Shown in pieces: positions 37,856 to 49,640 of a stretch of DNA of 64,000 bases (position 1 is its first letter; each line of letters opens with the position of its first letter). The stretch is taken from NCBI GenBank assembly GCA_963921825.1, contig OY997589.1, forward strand, positions 15,893,735 to 15,957,734. Reading direction: 5' to 3'. Both the position numbers and the translations under genes were made by a program. The notes under the pieces are model-generated. The model was not told the origin of the DNA. It worked only from the letters and a program-made list of their open reading frames with translations, and searched no databases. The DNA comes from Erodium maritimum. Taxonomy: Eukaryota > Streptophyta > Magnoliopsida > Geraniales > Geraniaceae.

Positions 37856-40800
37856 TGTCACGCCCCAATTTCAGTAAACCGAACTCAGGACGCGAACATT
37901 TAAAATAATCAAACATTTTGAAACCCTTTTTATAGATCACTTTAAAATCACCATTTTTTCAACAAAATAATATTTACAACTCAAAATCAGTCCCAACAAG
38001 TGGACAAAAACATGGTATACGTCGCTAGACTCAAAATAAACCCAGAATCCCGCTTCTAGCTCTCCAAGCTTCAGAAGCTCACTTAGTCCAGCCTGCGAAC
38101 GGTACCTGTAGGAAAAGCAGCTAGGGGTGAGCGTTCGCTCACCACCACGGATAACATACTGACTATGGCATAATTAGCAGACAAAGCCGGTAACACCAAC
38201 AACAAACTCAACACCGGGGAACACTATCCCCAACCCAAGTACTCCGACTGAACGCACGCCCACTGTTACCTTCCTTGACCAACTCAACACTCTGACACGT
38301 AAAGTAGACCCGACACAACGATCACGACCCCTTCCAAGGACTCAAAAGACCACCACGCAACACCCAAGATCACAAAGGATCGCACACCAAACAAGATCAC
38401 AAAGGATCGCATACCAGCTGCCATCTGCTTAGTGCCAAAGAACGCTCGCAACCTCCCGAGACTCTAACTCGGTCAGGCCAGCCAAAGAACGCTCGCAACC
38501 TCCCGAGACTCTAACTCGGTCAGGCCAGCCAAAGAATGCTCACAACCTCAAACCACACACGCGCGGCCAGGACCCCTTTCTTGTCGGGCGAGCCCCCTAC
38601 CCCGTCTGAACATGCAGACGCGTGTGCTCGTTGACCCCCGTTTCATGAAGCGGCCCCCCTACCTTAGGTAACCACAATCACAAACACAAGCAAGTTCAAC
38701 AACCAGTAACAACACAGGTTCAACACTCACAGGCACTCATGGCCACCCAAGACACCAATAGTAAAACTCGGACTCAACAGCCCCACAGGCACTCACGGCC
38801 TCCCAAGATACACCAACACTAACTCACGGGCTCAACAACCCCACGGGCACTCACGGCCACTCAAACTACCAACAGTAACTCACGGGCTCAACAACCCCAC
38901 GGGCACTCACGCCCACTCAAACCACCAACAGTAACTCACAGGCTCAACAACCCCACGGGCACTCACGGCCTCCCAAGACACACCAACAGTAACTCACGGG
39001 CTCAACAACCCTACAGGCACTCGCGGCCTCCCAAGACACACAAACAGTAACTACCGGGCTCAACAACCCCACGGGCACTCACGGCCTCCCAAGACACACC
39101 AACAGTAACTCACGGGCTCAACAACCCTACAGGCACTCGCAGCCTCCCAAGACACACAAACAGTAACTCACGGGCTCAACAACCCTACATGTACTCACGG
39201 CCTCCCAAGACACACCAACAGTAACTCACGGGCTCAACAACCCTACATGCACTTGCGGCCTCCTAAGACACACAAATAGTAACTCACGGGCTCAACAAAC
39301 CTACAAGCACTCACGACCTCCCAAGACACACCGACAATAAAGACACGGGTTCAACAACCCCACGGGCACTCACGGCCACCAAAAACTCAACAATAATAGC
39401 ACGAGCTCTCAAGGCCACCCAAGACTCAACAATAATAGCACGGGCTCTCAAGGCCACCCAAGACTCAACAATAATACACGGGCTCTCAAGGCCACCCAAG
39501 ACTCAACAATAATAGCACGGGCTCTCAAGGCCACCAAAGACATAAATTAAACAGTCAACCTCCGGGCATGGTCATATGCCTCCAGTAATTCTAACATCGC
39601 TAAGTTCTCTGCTCCTACGACACTACTAAGTGTCACATGCATTTCCAATCTTCGATAACCTACTTAGCCCACGACACCCCAAGTGTCACATGCATTTCTA
39701 ATATTCGATAAATTCCTTAACCCACGACACCCCGGTGTCACATGCATTTCTACTGTTAACTTTCCCTAGTCAGGGCCGAGATCCGGCTACTTTTCCCTAC
39801 CTCGTGCGTGTTTTCCAAAAGCCAACCAACGAGCTCCGGTGATGATCTCAGTCACTCACCTAGCTTTCCCTTGCCTCGGTCCGTGGCACGATCTAAAAGA
39901 ACACAATTTTAAGGCACTTAACAACTCGCAGGAATAAACTGAAAATCATTAAACTTGATGCCCAAACTTAACCCCGACAATGTCGATCACTCCCAAACTT
40001 CCCAATTACTCGACATTGTCGATAAAGGACACATAAAGGCCCAATTTGCCCGACATGGCGAATCTTCCCGGGTTTTGTAAATGCCCTTCCGGGGCTCCAA
40101 AAATTCCCGTTTTCGTTTCTACGGTCTTAGAATAATTCAAGGGTCCCAATGTACTTGACAGAATCGACTTTCGACTTCCGAGTCAATTAATTAACGTTTA
40201 AAGTTTCTAAACCCGATAATTATAACTTTCGCATTTTAATTCCAAATTTCGATTCGGTTAAGGATAAATGGTCCGGGGAACGTTCTAAACCACCCGAACA
40301 CAAAACCCGTTCACCCGAGCACGTGGGCCCCACCCGGCCAAGCTTGGCCGTGGGTGGCTAGGGCACTTTGGGGCCCAGCCCACCATGGTGGCGGCCGGCC
40401 CTAGCTCCGGCCAGCCACCCTCTATTGTGGCGGGCCACCCCCCATGGTGGCCGGAGATCCTCCCGAGCTCCCGGTCGCCGGAAAACGTGCTCCTTCACCT
40501 CCAAACACCTCCAAAACGTCTCCAACACTTCCCCAACCCCAATACACCTCTAAACTAATAGTTTTACAAAAACCCTAACTTCCAAAATTTATCAAAACGA
40601 GAATCGATTCGGTGTATACCGTAGAGGAGGATGAGGGGAGTGCACTTCCTCCTAGCCTTGAGACGATCCAAGGGTGGAGATGACGTGAATAGTGGCCCAA
40701 AAGCCCTAGCTCTCTTCCTTCTCTCTTCTTCTCCTTCTCCTTCTCTCTCTAAACCACTCTCTTCTTTTTCTATTTTTTTTCTTTCTTTTCTTGTCTTGGC

Positions 40801-41263
40801 CGAACCCTATTAAGCCCCACCTCTCATTTTTTCCCCCAAAACCTAACACCACCACTTGGTTGACAAGTGGCAAGGTGGGTCCCACACCTTTTGGGGAAAA
40901 TCAGACGTTTCGGGCCCCGAACGGGCACTTTTCCCAAGAAATTACGAAGCTTGACGGGCTACAAGGAAACGGCTCAACTAAGACCGCTGCGACGACGGCT
41001 AAGCTTTTTGGATCCAAAACGGTCCTCAAATGGACCAAAACGTCGCTCGGTTGACTTTTCCAACAAAAAGTCAACATTTCCCAAATTGATCAGAAAGTTG
41101 CCCTGAGTCCCCCGGAACTCACTTTGGTCAATATCGGGGTCAACTCAAGTCTGGTATGACACTCGGGGTCATTTTAGGTTCAATTAAGTGTCCGTCTTAA
41201 TTTTTTTTTAATTTTCCTGTTTTTCGCAGGTTTGACTGGCTTTGACCTGGAGTGGTTATTACA
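37856..41263 (-). repeat. Long LTR family, copy 2 (5' LTR of the truncated element)
   Basis: The end near 37856 matches the 3' ends of copies 1, 3 and 4 (tcacgcccca), and the 5' part shares aaaagtcaacc, ccaaaaagcttag and gccgtttcctt with copies 1 and 3 while differing elsewhere, so it is a related subfamily. It carries its own tandem arrays at 38430-39540. A palindrome-like gtgagcgttcgctcac lies at 38127-38142. Confidence 0.8.
38390..39540. repeat. Multi-part minisatellite domain of LTR copy 2
   Basis: In order: two ~27-bp acaaaggatcgca units, two to three ~46-bp gccaaagaacgctcgcaacc units (38456-38550), about ten ~58-bp units built on ctcacggcctcccaagac and gggctcaacaacccc (38720-39370), and four ~39-bp units built on gggctctcaaggccaccca (39400-39535). 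Confidence 0.9.
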
Positions 41264-41289
41264 ACATTCACTACGAACTTTATGTCATG

Positions 41290-42760
41290 CCTTGTACATT
41301 ATAGCGTCTCAAATTTAGATATTGTACTTCATGACCAAATATCTTTTCATTTGTTTGAGACAAATGAGATCCTCTATAGGATCTAAATGTCGATCAATCA
41401 TTTGAATACCAAGACGAACACGCTTTAGGGGTTTCTTAACATATGTATATTAATTATGGATCCATTTGAAATATGCTCGATCTTCAGGCCGCGACAATAC
41501 TTCATCACCAGAACTTTCATTTAAAAGCCTTTATTTAGACATACTGTAGTTGTAAGGATCTCTGTAAGAGTCCATATCAAAATTTATATTATCGACACAT
41601 ACTACTTATTGAGTACATGAAGTCTAATACTATCTCTCATTGCCTCATGCAAATTAAACCCTTCAGAGACTCATTTCTCTAGATAATCTTAAATACTTCG
41701 GGGAATGACATTGTTTCTGGTAATTTAAATTTTCATAGGATTTGCTTCAGGCAAATTGTAATGCTTTGGCAATGCATGGGATTTGCTTCAGGCAAATTGC
41801 AATGCTTCAGGAAATGCAAGTCCTTCAGGAACTTTTATAAATGTTTGCACTCAAAGTACCATTAGCAGTGAATATGTCTAATATACTGTGATGATCACAC
41901 ATCATAACTTTATCAAAAGTTGACTTCAAGTCATTTGAGAAAAATACATTTATAAGGCATGCTTTATATTCACCATCTTTGTTTTCTCATTCATCTATGC
42001 CCAACTGGTAAAACATCCTTCGATGTTTTGGTCATGATTTTGAACATTGGACATTATGCTAATAAGTCAAATCATCTAGAATGACATTTCGTCTTAATGA
42101 CCAAACATGTCTCTAAATGACATTAGTCAACACTATGTGGTTCAATGTCAAAATCATCTACCATTTAAATTTTATGGTAATAATAACGCCAATATCAATG
42201 GAAACCGATTTTTGATTCCATGATTTCTTTTATGTGTGAGTAATTCATATGAATTTCCTCATTTCTTCATCTAGAATGACATTTTCTCTTAATGACCAAA
42301 CATGTCTTTAAATGACATTAGTCAACACCATGTGGTTCAATGTCAAAATCATCTACCATTTCAATTTTATGGTAATAGTAACACCAATATCAATGGAAAC
42401 CGATTTTCGATTCCATGATTTCTTTTATGTGTGAGTAATTCATATGAATTTCCTCATTTCTTTTCTCTTGCAACTCTTCAGAAGTATTAGAGTCTTTCGG
42501 CACTTTAGGGCCGATTGGTTCTCGTGGAATCGTCTCTGGTGGGTTTTCTAGTTACACCTTTGATAGTTCTTCTGGAACTAACGCTTTTGTTGGAACTGAT
42601 ATTCTTATGAACTTCGAGAATCATGCTCATTCATGATATGCCCGATTCTTTCTTTCTTAGAATCAATATTCTTTGATCCAAGTAGCCTCTCACGCTTTTG
42701 GCGTGTACAAGAGGAGTCATTCCCCGATTTCACAAAGCTTTTAAATCTTTGTAGGAATCT
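41290..42760 (-). pseudogene. Copia pol remnant, reverse transcriptase N-terminal region
   Basis: Minus-strand reading in mixed frames gives RQKRERLLGSKNIDSKKERI, then PREPIGPKVPKDSNTSEELQ, EEIHMNYSHI and DDFDIEPHSVDECR, then VLPVGHRWMRK. This follows the order of the plant copia integrase-RT linker and RT start (GRPIGSKDK, EISINY, EPKSVEECR, VKPVGYKWVF). Stops and indels abound. It is cut on its left side by the truncated gypsy-like element. Confidence 0.65.
42073..42462. repeat. 195-bp tandem duplication in copia pol
   Basis: 42073-42267 and 42268-42462 are near-identical direct copies beginning catctagaatgacatt and ending ttcctcatttctt. About ten differences are visible. The duplication lies in the region matching the start of the copia reverse transcriptase. 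Confidence 0.9.
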
Positions 42761-42762
42761 TG

Positions 42763-43900
42763 GTATGACCTGATTATCTTTATAAATGCGTCTAGTATTT
42801 GGTCTACAACATTTTTTTTAAATGTGCAAGCTTATGTACTTCAGGTACATATGATGAGACAAAAATAATTTTCCAAGAACATTTCACGCCTTACTTCATG
42901 AAGGCCTTTTCTCTTCATTTCAAGGTGAAGGATATTTTCTCATCAAAATGAAAACTAACAGGTCATGCTATAAATACCTTGTCCTTCAGGGACTCAAGAT
43001 ACCAACATTGTCAAGGCGATCAAATTTATAAAGCGTGTCAACAACTTATCAAATGCAATGTTACACGATAAGACCATCTTCTGGATGTGTCTCTTATAAA
43101 TTAAGTGTGGTCGTATATATCCTCATGAATTCTCTACATGAGTGATTGAAATTGCATACTAAAATTGTCTTTATATGGTTGGATCACAAAATATATCTTG
43201 TGAAAAGTAATATGTCATGAGACATTTGAACATTCTAGTTCTTTTAAGAAAGTTGAAATTAATTTTCAATGACCCTACGCATCATCGTCGATCCAGAATG
43301 ATCATGACGAATATGTCGATGTATAAAATATTTTCATTATTCAAAATATGGTTCAATATAGCATAGGCATTGAATGTTCTCATTCATGTATTAATCACTT
43401 TAGGTGATACATGAGAAATACAGTCTCATATGTGGTCTCAACATGACATGTATAAAAATTTATGTCATTAATGATGAGTGGATGCTTCTCGATCTACTTT
43501 CATATAGAGCATTATGAATGCTTAACTTCATTGTAATTCTCAACGACATGGTAGCTCTTTTAGAGCCCTTAATTATATTAATGGCACCCAAAATATTGTT
43601 CTCCTTTACCTCCATCAAGGTTAAAAAGTTTTCTCATACTCTAGGGCAGTATTGTGTAGTGATACACATATCATTTTCATTTTTCGCACACGAATAGATC
43701 GCTTCAAGGATCCATATATAATTGGCGAAATGAACCATGATCATATGGACTACATCGTTATATGTAGAGTTGTCTGAGACATTAATTTCATTTAGATCTT
43801 CCAGATCTAGGTCATCAATCAGACTTAATCTCTATCACCCTTTTCTTTTTCCCTTGTTTGATGCTTGATATAAATCCATCAAAACATTTAGTCATACAAA
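42763..43900. other. Copia internal region, no readable protein
   Basis: AT-rich remnant of the copia element, probably former gag-pol. I could not align it to a known domain by eye and there is no frame longer than about 60 codons. Confidence 0.5.
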
Positions 43901-43949
43901 ATGTAATCAACCAATGATATCTCTCATCTCATATATAACATATACTTTC

Positions 43950-45240
43950 ATCACTTTTGGGAGTTCAAGTTTATATGAACTTCTAGTCATATAATTTGTA
44001 AGGGTGCATCTTGAATTAGAATCTCAAATCTGTGAAATTTTAAGTTGGTATGAACTTCTGACCATACGACATTTAACAACATTGCACATATTAAATTCTC
44101 ATGAAACGAATGGTTCAATATATTTATCTCAAATTCTATGAAATGTTAAATCTGTATAAGCCTCTGGCCATACGACATTTACCAATAGTACACATATCTA
44201 TTCCATTTGAACGATTGTCCCAATGAACATATCTTTAACAATTTTGGAACTTCAAGTCCAGAATACCTCAATATTTGTAAACTTCGGGTTACAAGTATAC
44301 AATATGTGAGTCATCACAATTAGATATATAACCGCACAATGAGCGAACTCATGGGGTGAGCATAATAAAGTAAATAACAACAAGATATAAATATAAGCAT
44401 AACCACACGCCAAGTGAACTCGTGGGGTAATTATAATAAATGACGAAATTAAATATATGTATAACCGCACAACGAGCAAGCTCGGGGTAGACAGAATAAA
44501 TATAAGTAATTGCATATAAATTTTAGGCTTCAGGCCTTAGCCACAAGTTACAGGTTTCGGGCCTATGTTTCGTCTTGTGGCCTTAATACAAGTTACAAGC
44601 TTTAGGCATGTGGTCTATATTCTGCCTTTAATGTCATCTTACAAGCTTCGGGCCTGTATGTTATCAATCGGTCATAAATACAAGCTCAGGCTTGTGATTT
44701 ATCATTTGATCATAAAAAGGCAAGTATCAAGCTTTAGGCTTGTGGTTTATCATTTGGCGTATAGGCAAGCATCAGGCTTTGGGCCCGTGATTTATCATTT
44801 GGTCGTAATATCAAATATCAAGCTTTGGCCATGTGATTTTTCATTTTGCCGTTGAGGCACATATCATGCATCAGCCTGCGATTTCTCATTTGGACCTTCT
44901 GGTCTCAAATGATTTAATTTCAATACAAGACCGTTTCACTTCATTGATACATGAAGTAGTCCAAACTACAAAAGGAACAAGAAGTAAAGAAGCAAGACTA
45001 AGGTTCTTCTCTATATTTTCCTTACACCAACCTAAGAGTTGTATTTGGCACTTTACTAGATTCGTCATCCTTAACATGGATCAAAACCACTATATGTCGA
45101 GATATTTCAATTTGAACATATCGACATTCATCATACCCACCTTAAGTCGTTGGTATGGAGTATTTCGAACTTCTGGCCCAAAGTACGTCAGGTCGCTGAT
45201 ATAATTTATTTGGAACTTCTAGTCCAATATACATCAAGTC
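43950..45240. repeat. Degenerate tandem arrays in the copia leader
   Basis: Several decayed repeat types follow each other: ~115-bp units with catacgacattta.caa and atctcaaattctatgaaa (43980-44220); ~65-bp units with ataaccgcacaa.gagcgaactc and ggggt (44330-44490); ~55-bp units with caagctttaggcttgtg and atttatcatttgg (44520-44900); and tttggaacttct.g.ccaatatac units (45160-45240, resuming at 47005-47090 beyond the solo LTR). Confidence 0.75.
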
Positions 45241-45245
45241 ACTGG

Positions 45246-46996
45246 TGTTAGGTCCCAAGGAATCAATCTAGAGGGGGGGGGGGGGTGAATAGATTGATTA
45301 CAAAATATAGCAACTTAAAAATAAATTCGGAAATTTAAACAACAAGCAAAGATAGCAAGATAGAGAAAGTCAACACAAGATATACGTGGTTCACAACTCT
45401 CCTTAGAGTTGCTACGTCCACACTAAAGAACTCACTTAAAGTTCGGTCTTTTACTAACTTATAGTAAATGTTACAAAGTCTCACAAGAACTAATCTTGCA
45501 AGTTACAACACCAAATGAGAAGCAAGAATAAATCTTGCAACCACTACAACACTTTGCAAGAACAAATCTTGCAACCAACTACAACACCCCATTCTAGCCT
45601 ACAAGGCCAATTACAATAGAAGATATTGAGGTCAACTCACCAAGAGTCAACAATACAATGTGTTTAATCTTATATAGAATAAACACAATGCCTCAATTAC
45701 AATCAAGATATAAAGATGAAGTACAAACAAGCTATATATGATTTCAAGATATGTAAGGCTTAGCTCAAGATGATTTTGAGAGAAGAGGATTTCAAAATAG
45801 TTTACAAAAAGAGAGCATAACATGTTCAAGAAGAGATATAACAATAAGAATATATGTTTTTCAAAGATCAAAAGATATGAAACTATTAGTTCATGACTTT
45901 GAAAACAATTTCTTGAACAAAGAAGAATAGAGCTCTCAAGATGACTATTCTCTCAAAGATGAAGAAGAATTTTGTGCTGAAATTTTTGTAGAGAAGGAGT
46001 AGAAGTGTGGTGTCTTGAAATGAAGAAACAAATGAGGGCTTTTATAGACAAAAACTTGGCACTTGATAATTCAAAAAAAAAAGAGTTGTTGGAAGAAATA
46101 CTTGAGTGCAAAGTCAAATGTCATATCTTGACAAGAAATGTCCTCAACATATTTCAAGATTGAAATGATGACTTTTCTCTTTTAAAAATAAATTTGAATG
46201 AATAAAAAGGGATTAAATAATCAAGAGAAGTCATATTTTTGAATAAGGGAAGAAAGATTGAGTGATGAGGTAGCCAAACCATATCTTAAAGATCATACTT
46301 ACAAGAATCCTATTGGTAGGACTTGAACCTTTTCAAAGTAGAAAATTTGAATCTTCCATGGCCTTCGTTGATCATCATTGAAGGTCTTAAAATGTCCTTG
46401 GAGATTTAAATTTCGTGCACAACTTCATTGGACACAAGTAGATGATGAGCATGCTTGCTGCTAGAAATTTCAGCTTTGACATTTGCTTGTTCAAATGAGC
46501 ATAACTTTTTCCACAAGAATCCAAATCAAATAAGGTCAGTTGGGTTAGAAAATAGACTCATATATATTTCCAATGGTATAACATAGGACTATTATTACCT
46601 GGTAGATAATCCCAGTTTAATCAAGAAAGACAGCCAAGAAAATCTGCTTTACTTGTTCTGGCAGATTTGATGTCTACTCACTTTTCTGTCCATTACTCTC
46701 TGATGGAGTATGAAAATGGAGAACCAGTTTGTGCATTCAAACGTAGACTCATAGAGGTTTATAAAACATCAAAGAAATCGTAATTTGATATGATTTTTCA
46801 AACTTACCTCAAATGCAACCAAAGTTGCTGTCTTGAAAAATCCGAAAATCACATGCATCAAAAATATAAAAACTTTCGTAAAATGAGTTTGGTTTGAAAA
46901 ATTAAACATATGAGAGAGTTAGTTGATCTTGAATAAATATATGCATACTTGTTATCATCAAAACACATAGTATTATGTTGACACAAGGTCACAACA
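45246..46996. mobile_element. Solo LTR, 1751 bp, inside the copia element
   Basis: Starts tgttaggtcccaagg and ends gacacaaggtcacaaca, giving TGTT...AACA termini. Flanking pentamers are actgg (45241-45245) and actag (46997-47001), 4 of 5 match. The host repeat motif ttggaacttct continues on both sides. Near its start lies a run of 13 G (about 45273-45285) in the known plant LTR-type context ctagaggggg...tgaatag. Frames inside are AT-rich and non-coding. No second LTR or internal region remains. Confidence 0.8.
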
Positions 46997-47001
46997 ACTA
47001 G

Positions 47002-47523
47002 TACTATGTATTTCGAACTTCTGGTCCAACATACATCAGTCTGATGGTATTTGGAACTTATGGCCCAATATACCATCTTATTTGTAAACTTCAGGCTATC
47101 AGTAGACGAACACAAAAGTTCATTCATAAAATAACCATGCGACGAGTGAACCCTCGAAGTAACCAAATTACCCATATAACCCGCACTGAAAGTTTGTAAA
47201 CTTCATGCCCTAGGCCAAGCTGCATGTTACATTCATGTGGTATGCATCTTGGAAATTCAAGTCCAAATGCTTTAGTTTCAACAAATCTCAAAGTTTCAAG
47301 TATTAACAATGAAACACAAGTATATACGATAAACATCAAATTTCTGATGTGAAAGATCCAATGTAAATTTGCGATCACAGAGCATACTTATACAAAAATC
47401 GTAACTAAACATGCATAAATAAGCATGACTCAAGTATAAATAAATTCGCAAAAATATGAAACTTTGATACCGAATAGACGAGCAAGTTATGATGTAAAGC
47501 TTGGGCAATCATGCTGGATAACG
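47002..47523 (-). other. Copia leader next to the 5' LTR, with primer-site-like sequence
   Basis: Directly inside the LTR the minus strand reads cgttatccagcatgattgcc, close to the gttatcagcacga type of primer site common in plant copia elements, with one extra base and one change. Further in there is a second tRNA-like string cggtatcaaag near 47466-47476. Confidence 0.5.
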
Positions 47524-47868
47524 TGTCGTGAAACTCGTGTTTATAAGATCAAGTTTGCATGGAACCAATTCCAAGACACTGATGGCCCAAAGTAATACAA
47601 AGGTTGGTGTCTACGGGTTGGTTACCGAACAAACAAGAAAGAACACTTGAGAGTTGGAGAGTAGAGAGAATTGCTATTCATATCTTGAAAGTGTCTTACA
47701 AGAAGTGTGGTGTTGTGTTGAAATTGTATATTACAAGGGGGTTGGTACATATATTTATAGAAGCCAAAAAGAGATGAGGAATTTCCACATAACCCTTTTG
47801 CATGCAAGAAGTGGTGCCATGTAAATTGTGGTGGCCACACATGGCATATACATGCCATTTCCACAACA
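47524..47868 (-). repeat. Copia 5' LTR
   Basis: A 345-bp partner of 28927-29271 with the same termini. Carries the same TATA-like and gagagttggagagtagagag blocks. LTR divergence is consistent with an old insertion. Confidence 0.9.
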
Positions 47869-48990
47869 GTTGTAAAGTTTATCAACGATAGTTAATATCT
47901 TTACTAGGTCCCTAGTGTTTTATATCGCATCAAAGCTGTAATAAATCGTTCTAAAAGTCAATTAACCTTTAAATCCACTACATTTGTCATAATGAAAATG
48001 ACTAATGTGGGAAACAAAATAAAAAGGATCTAAATATGGAGCATATTGTACTGGTCTAGAAGAGAATATGATTGGGAGAAGGTTTCTCTTCCCGAAAATA
48101 CAAGGTGACCCACCTGTCGTTAACGAATTATACCTTGCTATGGGAGGTGAGAGGAGTCTTGGGCGTTGTTGTTGGATGGTATGGTTTACATGATAACCTG
48201 TCTGATTCCATGTTCGAAGCGATTTCAAGGGAAACATGATGGAAACTGCTATTAAGGATTATCATTAGAATACATAAATAGTTATTTTGTACAGGTGAGA
48301 TAACTATTGATGTATTAGAGCACACAACGAGGGATCCATCACGTGCACTACGAATTGTGATTCACGTTTTAGTGGTTCGAAGTGCGTATGTTGTAGCATG
48401 CGTGGTGCGCGAATTGTGAACCACTAAAACATGAATATATACATTTAGTGCATTATGAATATTGATTTATTATGAAGAAAATAAAAATATATGCTTTGGC
48501 CCTCTAACTCTCTACTTATGGAAAACTGAGGTAGGTAAGGAATCATAGTGAGAGGCACTATCGCTATAGATTGTGTACCATATGCACATGTAGTTTTCCA
48601 AGCATAACACTTATTGCCCAGCTTTCAAACTCTCTACGTTTATAAACATAGTATATTTTCAACACCCTCCCGTTTTGCTATCATCTTCCAAGCAATAACA
48701 TTGAGCGCATAGTTTTCAGGAAAAAAACACTCTTGTAGTGGTCGATGTTTCATCAGCGATTTAATTCAACGATTGAAGGAAAATGCGATATTGAAGGTGT
48801 TAGTATTTCTCTCTTCGTTTAATGCAGGAATATGTGTCGAATGATTTGGCTCAGCGGTTCGGATCAAGACAAAATAGTCATGCTTATCACTTATTGCGTT
48901 ATAGGAGGCTCGTCGATTTGAAGAGGAATAAAGCTAATAGCCGGCCTAATTCACGCATGTGGGCTAATCCCACTATAAATGCTCTATTTT
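47869..48990. other. Flank of the copia element; hairpin at 48366-48430
   Basis: No gene is recognised. gttttagtggttc (48366-48378) and gaaccactaaaac (48418-48430) are a perfect 13-bp inverted pair, and the word cgaattgtga occurs just before and inside the structure, so a small palindromic element is likely. Confidence 0.5.
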
Positions 48991-49445
48991 TTACTTAAAA
49001 GGTGAAAATTTTATTAATGATAAACATATGAGAGCTAGTACAAGTAAAGAGTCCCCGAAAGGCTCAGAACACATAACTCTAAGACAATATAACCATCATA
49101 GACGGTATTGAAATCACCACATAGGTAGGTATGAAGGGGGGGTGGAAAACGAGATTGATTAGTACTGCTCAAGGTATTGCCTAAACGTTGCATATGACCC
49201 TGTGAGGGACTTAACCTGAACTTCTTAGTTGTTTTGGGAGGATATACGTGAATCAGGGTTCTCTCCCAAGAAAAGTCCATGAATCTCTGTTCACCGAAAG
49301 AACGAAACAGGTATTCCCTAAGCGCTATCTATTTCCATGTAAGATACGACCGAACCTGAACTCGACAGTTTTATTGGGAGGATATACGTGAGTCAGGGTT
49401 CCCTCAAAGAAATAGTCAGGATTCAGAAGTTTGCACAAGGGTGTC
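48991..49445 (-). repeat. LINE-tail-like sequence and 140-bp direct duplication
   Basis: At 48991 a T run followed by attttattaatgataaac is the complement of a LINE 3' end, suggesting a minus-strand retroposon whose 5' border I could not find. Blocks starting aacctgaac at 49213 and 49353 are direct copies sharing gggaggatatacgtga and tcagggtt, 140 bases apart. Confidence 0.5.
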
Positions 49446-49451
49446 CCTCAC

Positions 49452-49640
49452 CCTGTTATAATGTTTGTCCTCCAATTTGGCCACCATCACGCTCTCCGGA
49501 TTTTGCTCAACAGCTTGCTCGATGGACTTCAGGGCCGCGCTGTTCCTTGTTTCCGATACGAACACCTTGCAGCATACTAGTCGTGGCAACGACAGCTTCT
49601 TCCCTTTCTTCTTGTCATTGTCCTTGTCAAAGGGACCCAA
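49452..49640 (-). pseudogene. Orphan first exon of a glutamate formimidoyltransferase-like gene
   Basis: 63 codons, starting MGPFDKDNDKKKGKKLSLPR and continuing LVCCKVFVSETRNSAALKSI ... VAKLEDKHYNR, then a GT donor (gtgaggg). This matches the N-terminus of plant formimidoyltransferase-cyclodeaminase-like proteins (LVCCK.YISESRN..AL..IE..., FED..YNRVGYT), which act in one-carbon folate metabolism. The expected second exon with VGYT and HPRLGVVDH motifs is not found within the next 1.5 kb on the minus strand; that space holds retroposon-like sequence. So it is either a gene fragment captured or left by deletion, or the first exon of a gene with a very large intron. Confidence 0.65.

Larger units (their letters stand above)
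36424..41263 (-). mobile_element. Truncated Ty3/gypsy-like retrotransposon with long 5' LTR (copy 2)
   Basis: From right to left: a 3408-bp 5' LTR (37856-41263; ends tgtaataaccactcc and ttggggcgtgaca), a 3-nt spacer, a primer-binding site (37841-37852), a 1.2 kb leader with two GC-rich tandem arrays, and the first codons of a gag-like ORF that stops dead at 36424. The rest of gag, pol and the 3' LTR are absent. The piece is flanked by 26-bp direct repeats (36398-36423 and 41264-41289; one mismatch), much longer than the 5 bp that LTR integrases make. It interrupts the pol region of the surrounding copia element. Confidence 0.8.
28927..47868 (-). mobile_element. Old Ty1/copia retrotransposon carrying three nested insertions
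   Basis: The outer borders are two 345-bp LTRs, 28927-29271 (3' LTR) and 47524-47868 (5' LTR). Flanking pentamers are attgt and gttgt (4 of 5). The minus orientation is shown by the polypurine tract next to the 3' LTR (complement of cccccctgg at 29272-29280), by a primer-site-like gttatccagca just inside the 5' LTR, and by decayed copia pol sequence read on the minus strand. The internal region is split by a LINE (29451-35759), a truncated long-LTR element (36424-41263) and a solo LTR (45246-46996). The two LTRs differ at very roughly 25 of 345 sites by eye, so the insertion is old. No ORF is intact. Confidence 0.85.

Noticed and set aside
36925-39540. Regular short repeats that could suggest a CRISPR array
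   Set aside because: Units follow each other without unique spacers of constant length, sit inside an LTR element of a plant genome, and no cas genes occur.
44252-44515. 87-codon hydrophobic minus-strand frame
   Set aside because: Low-complexity Ile/Leu/Tyr translation of an AT-rich tandem array in the copia leader.
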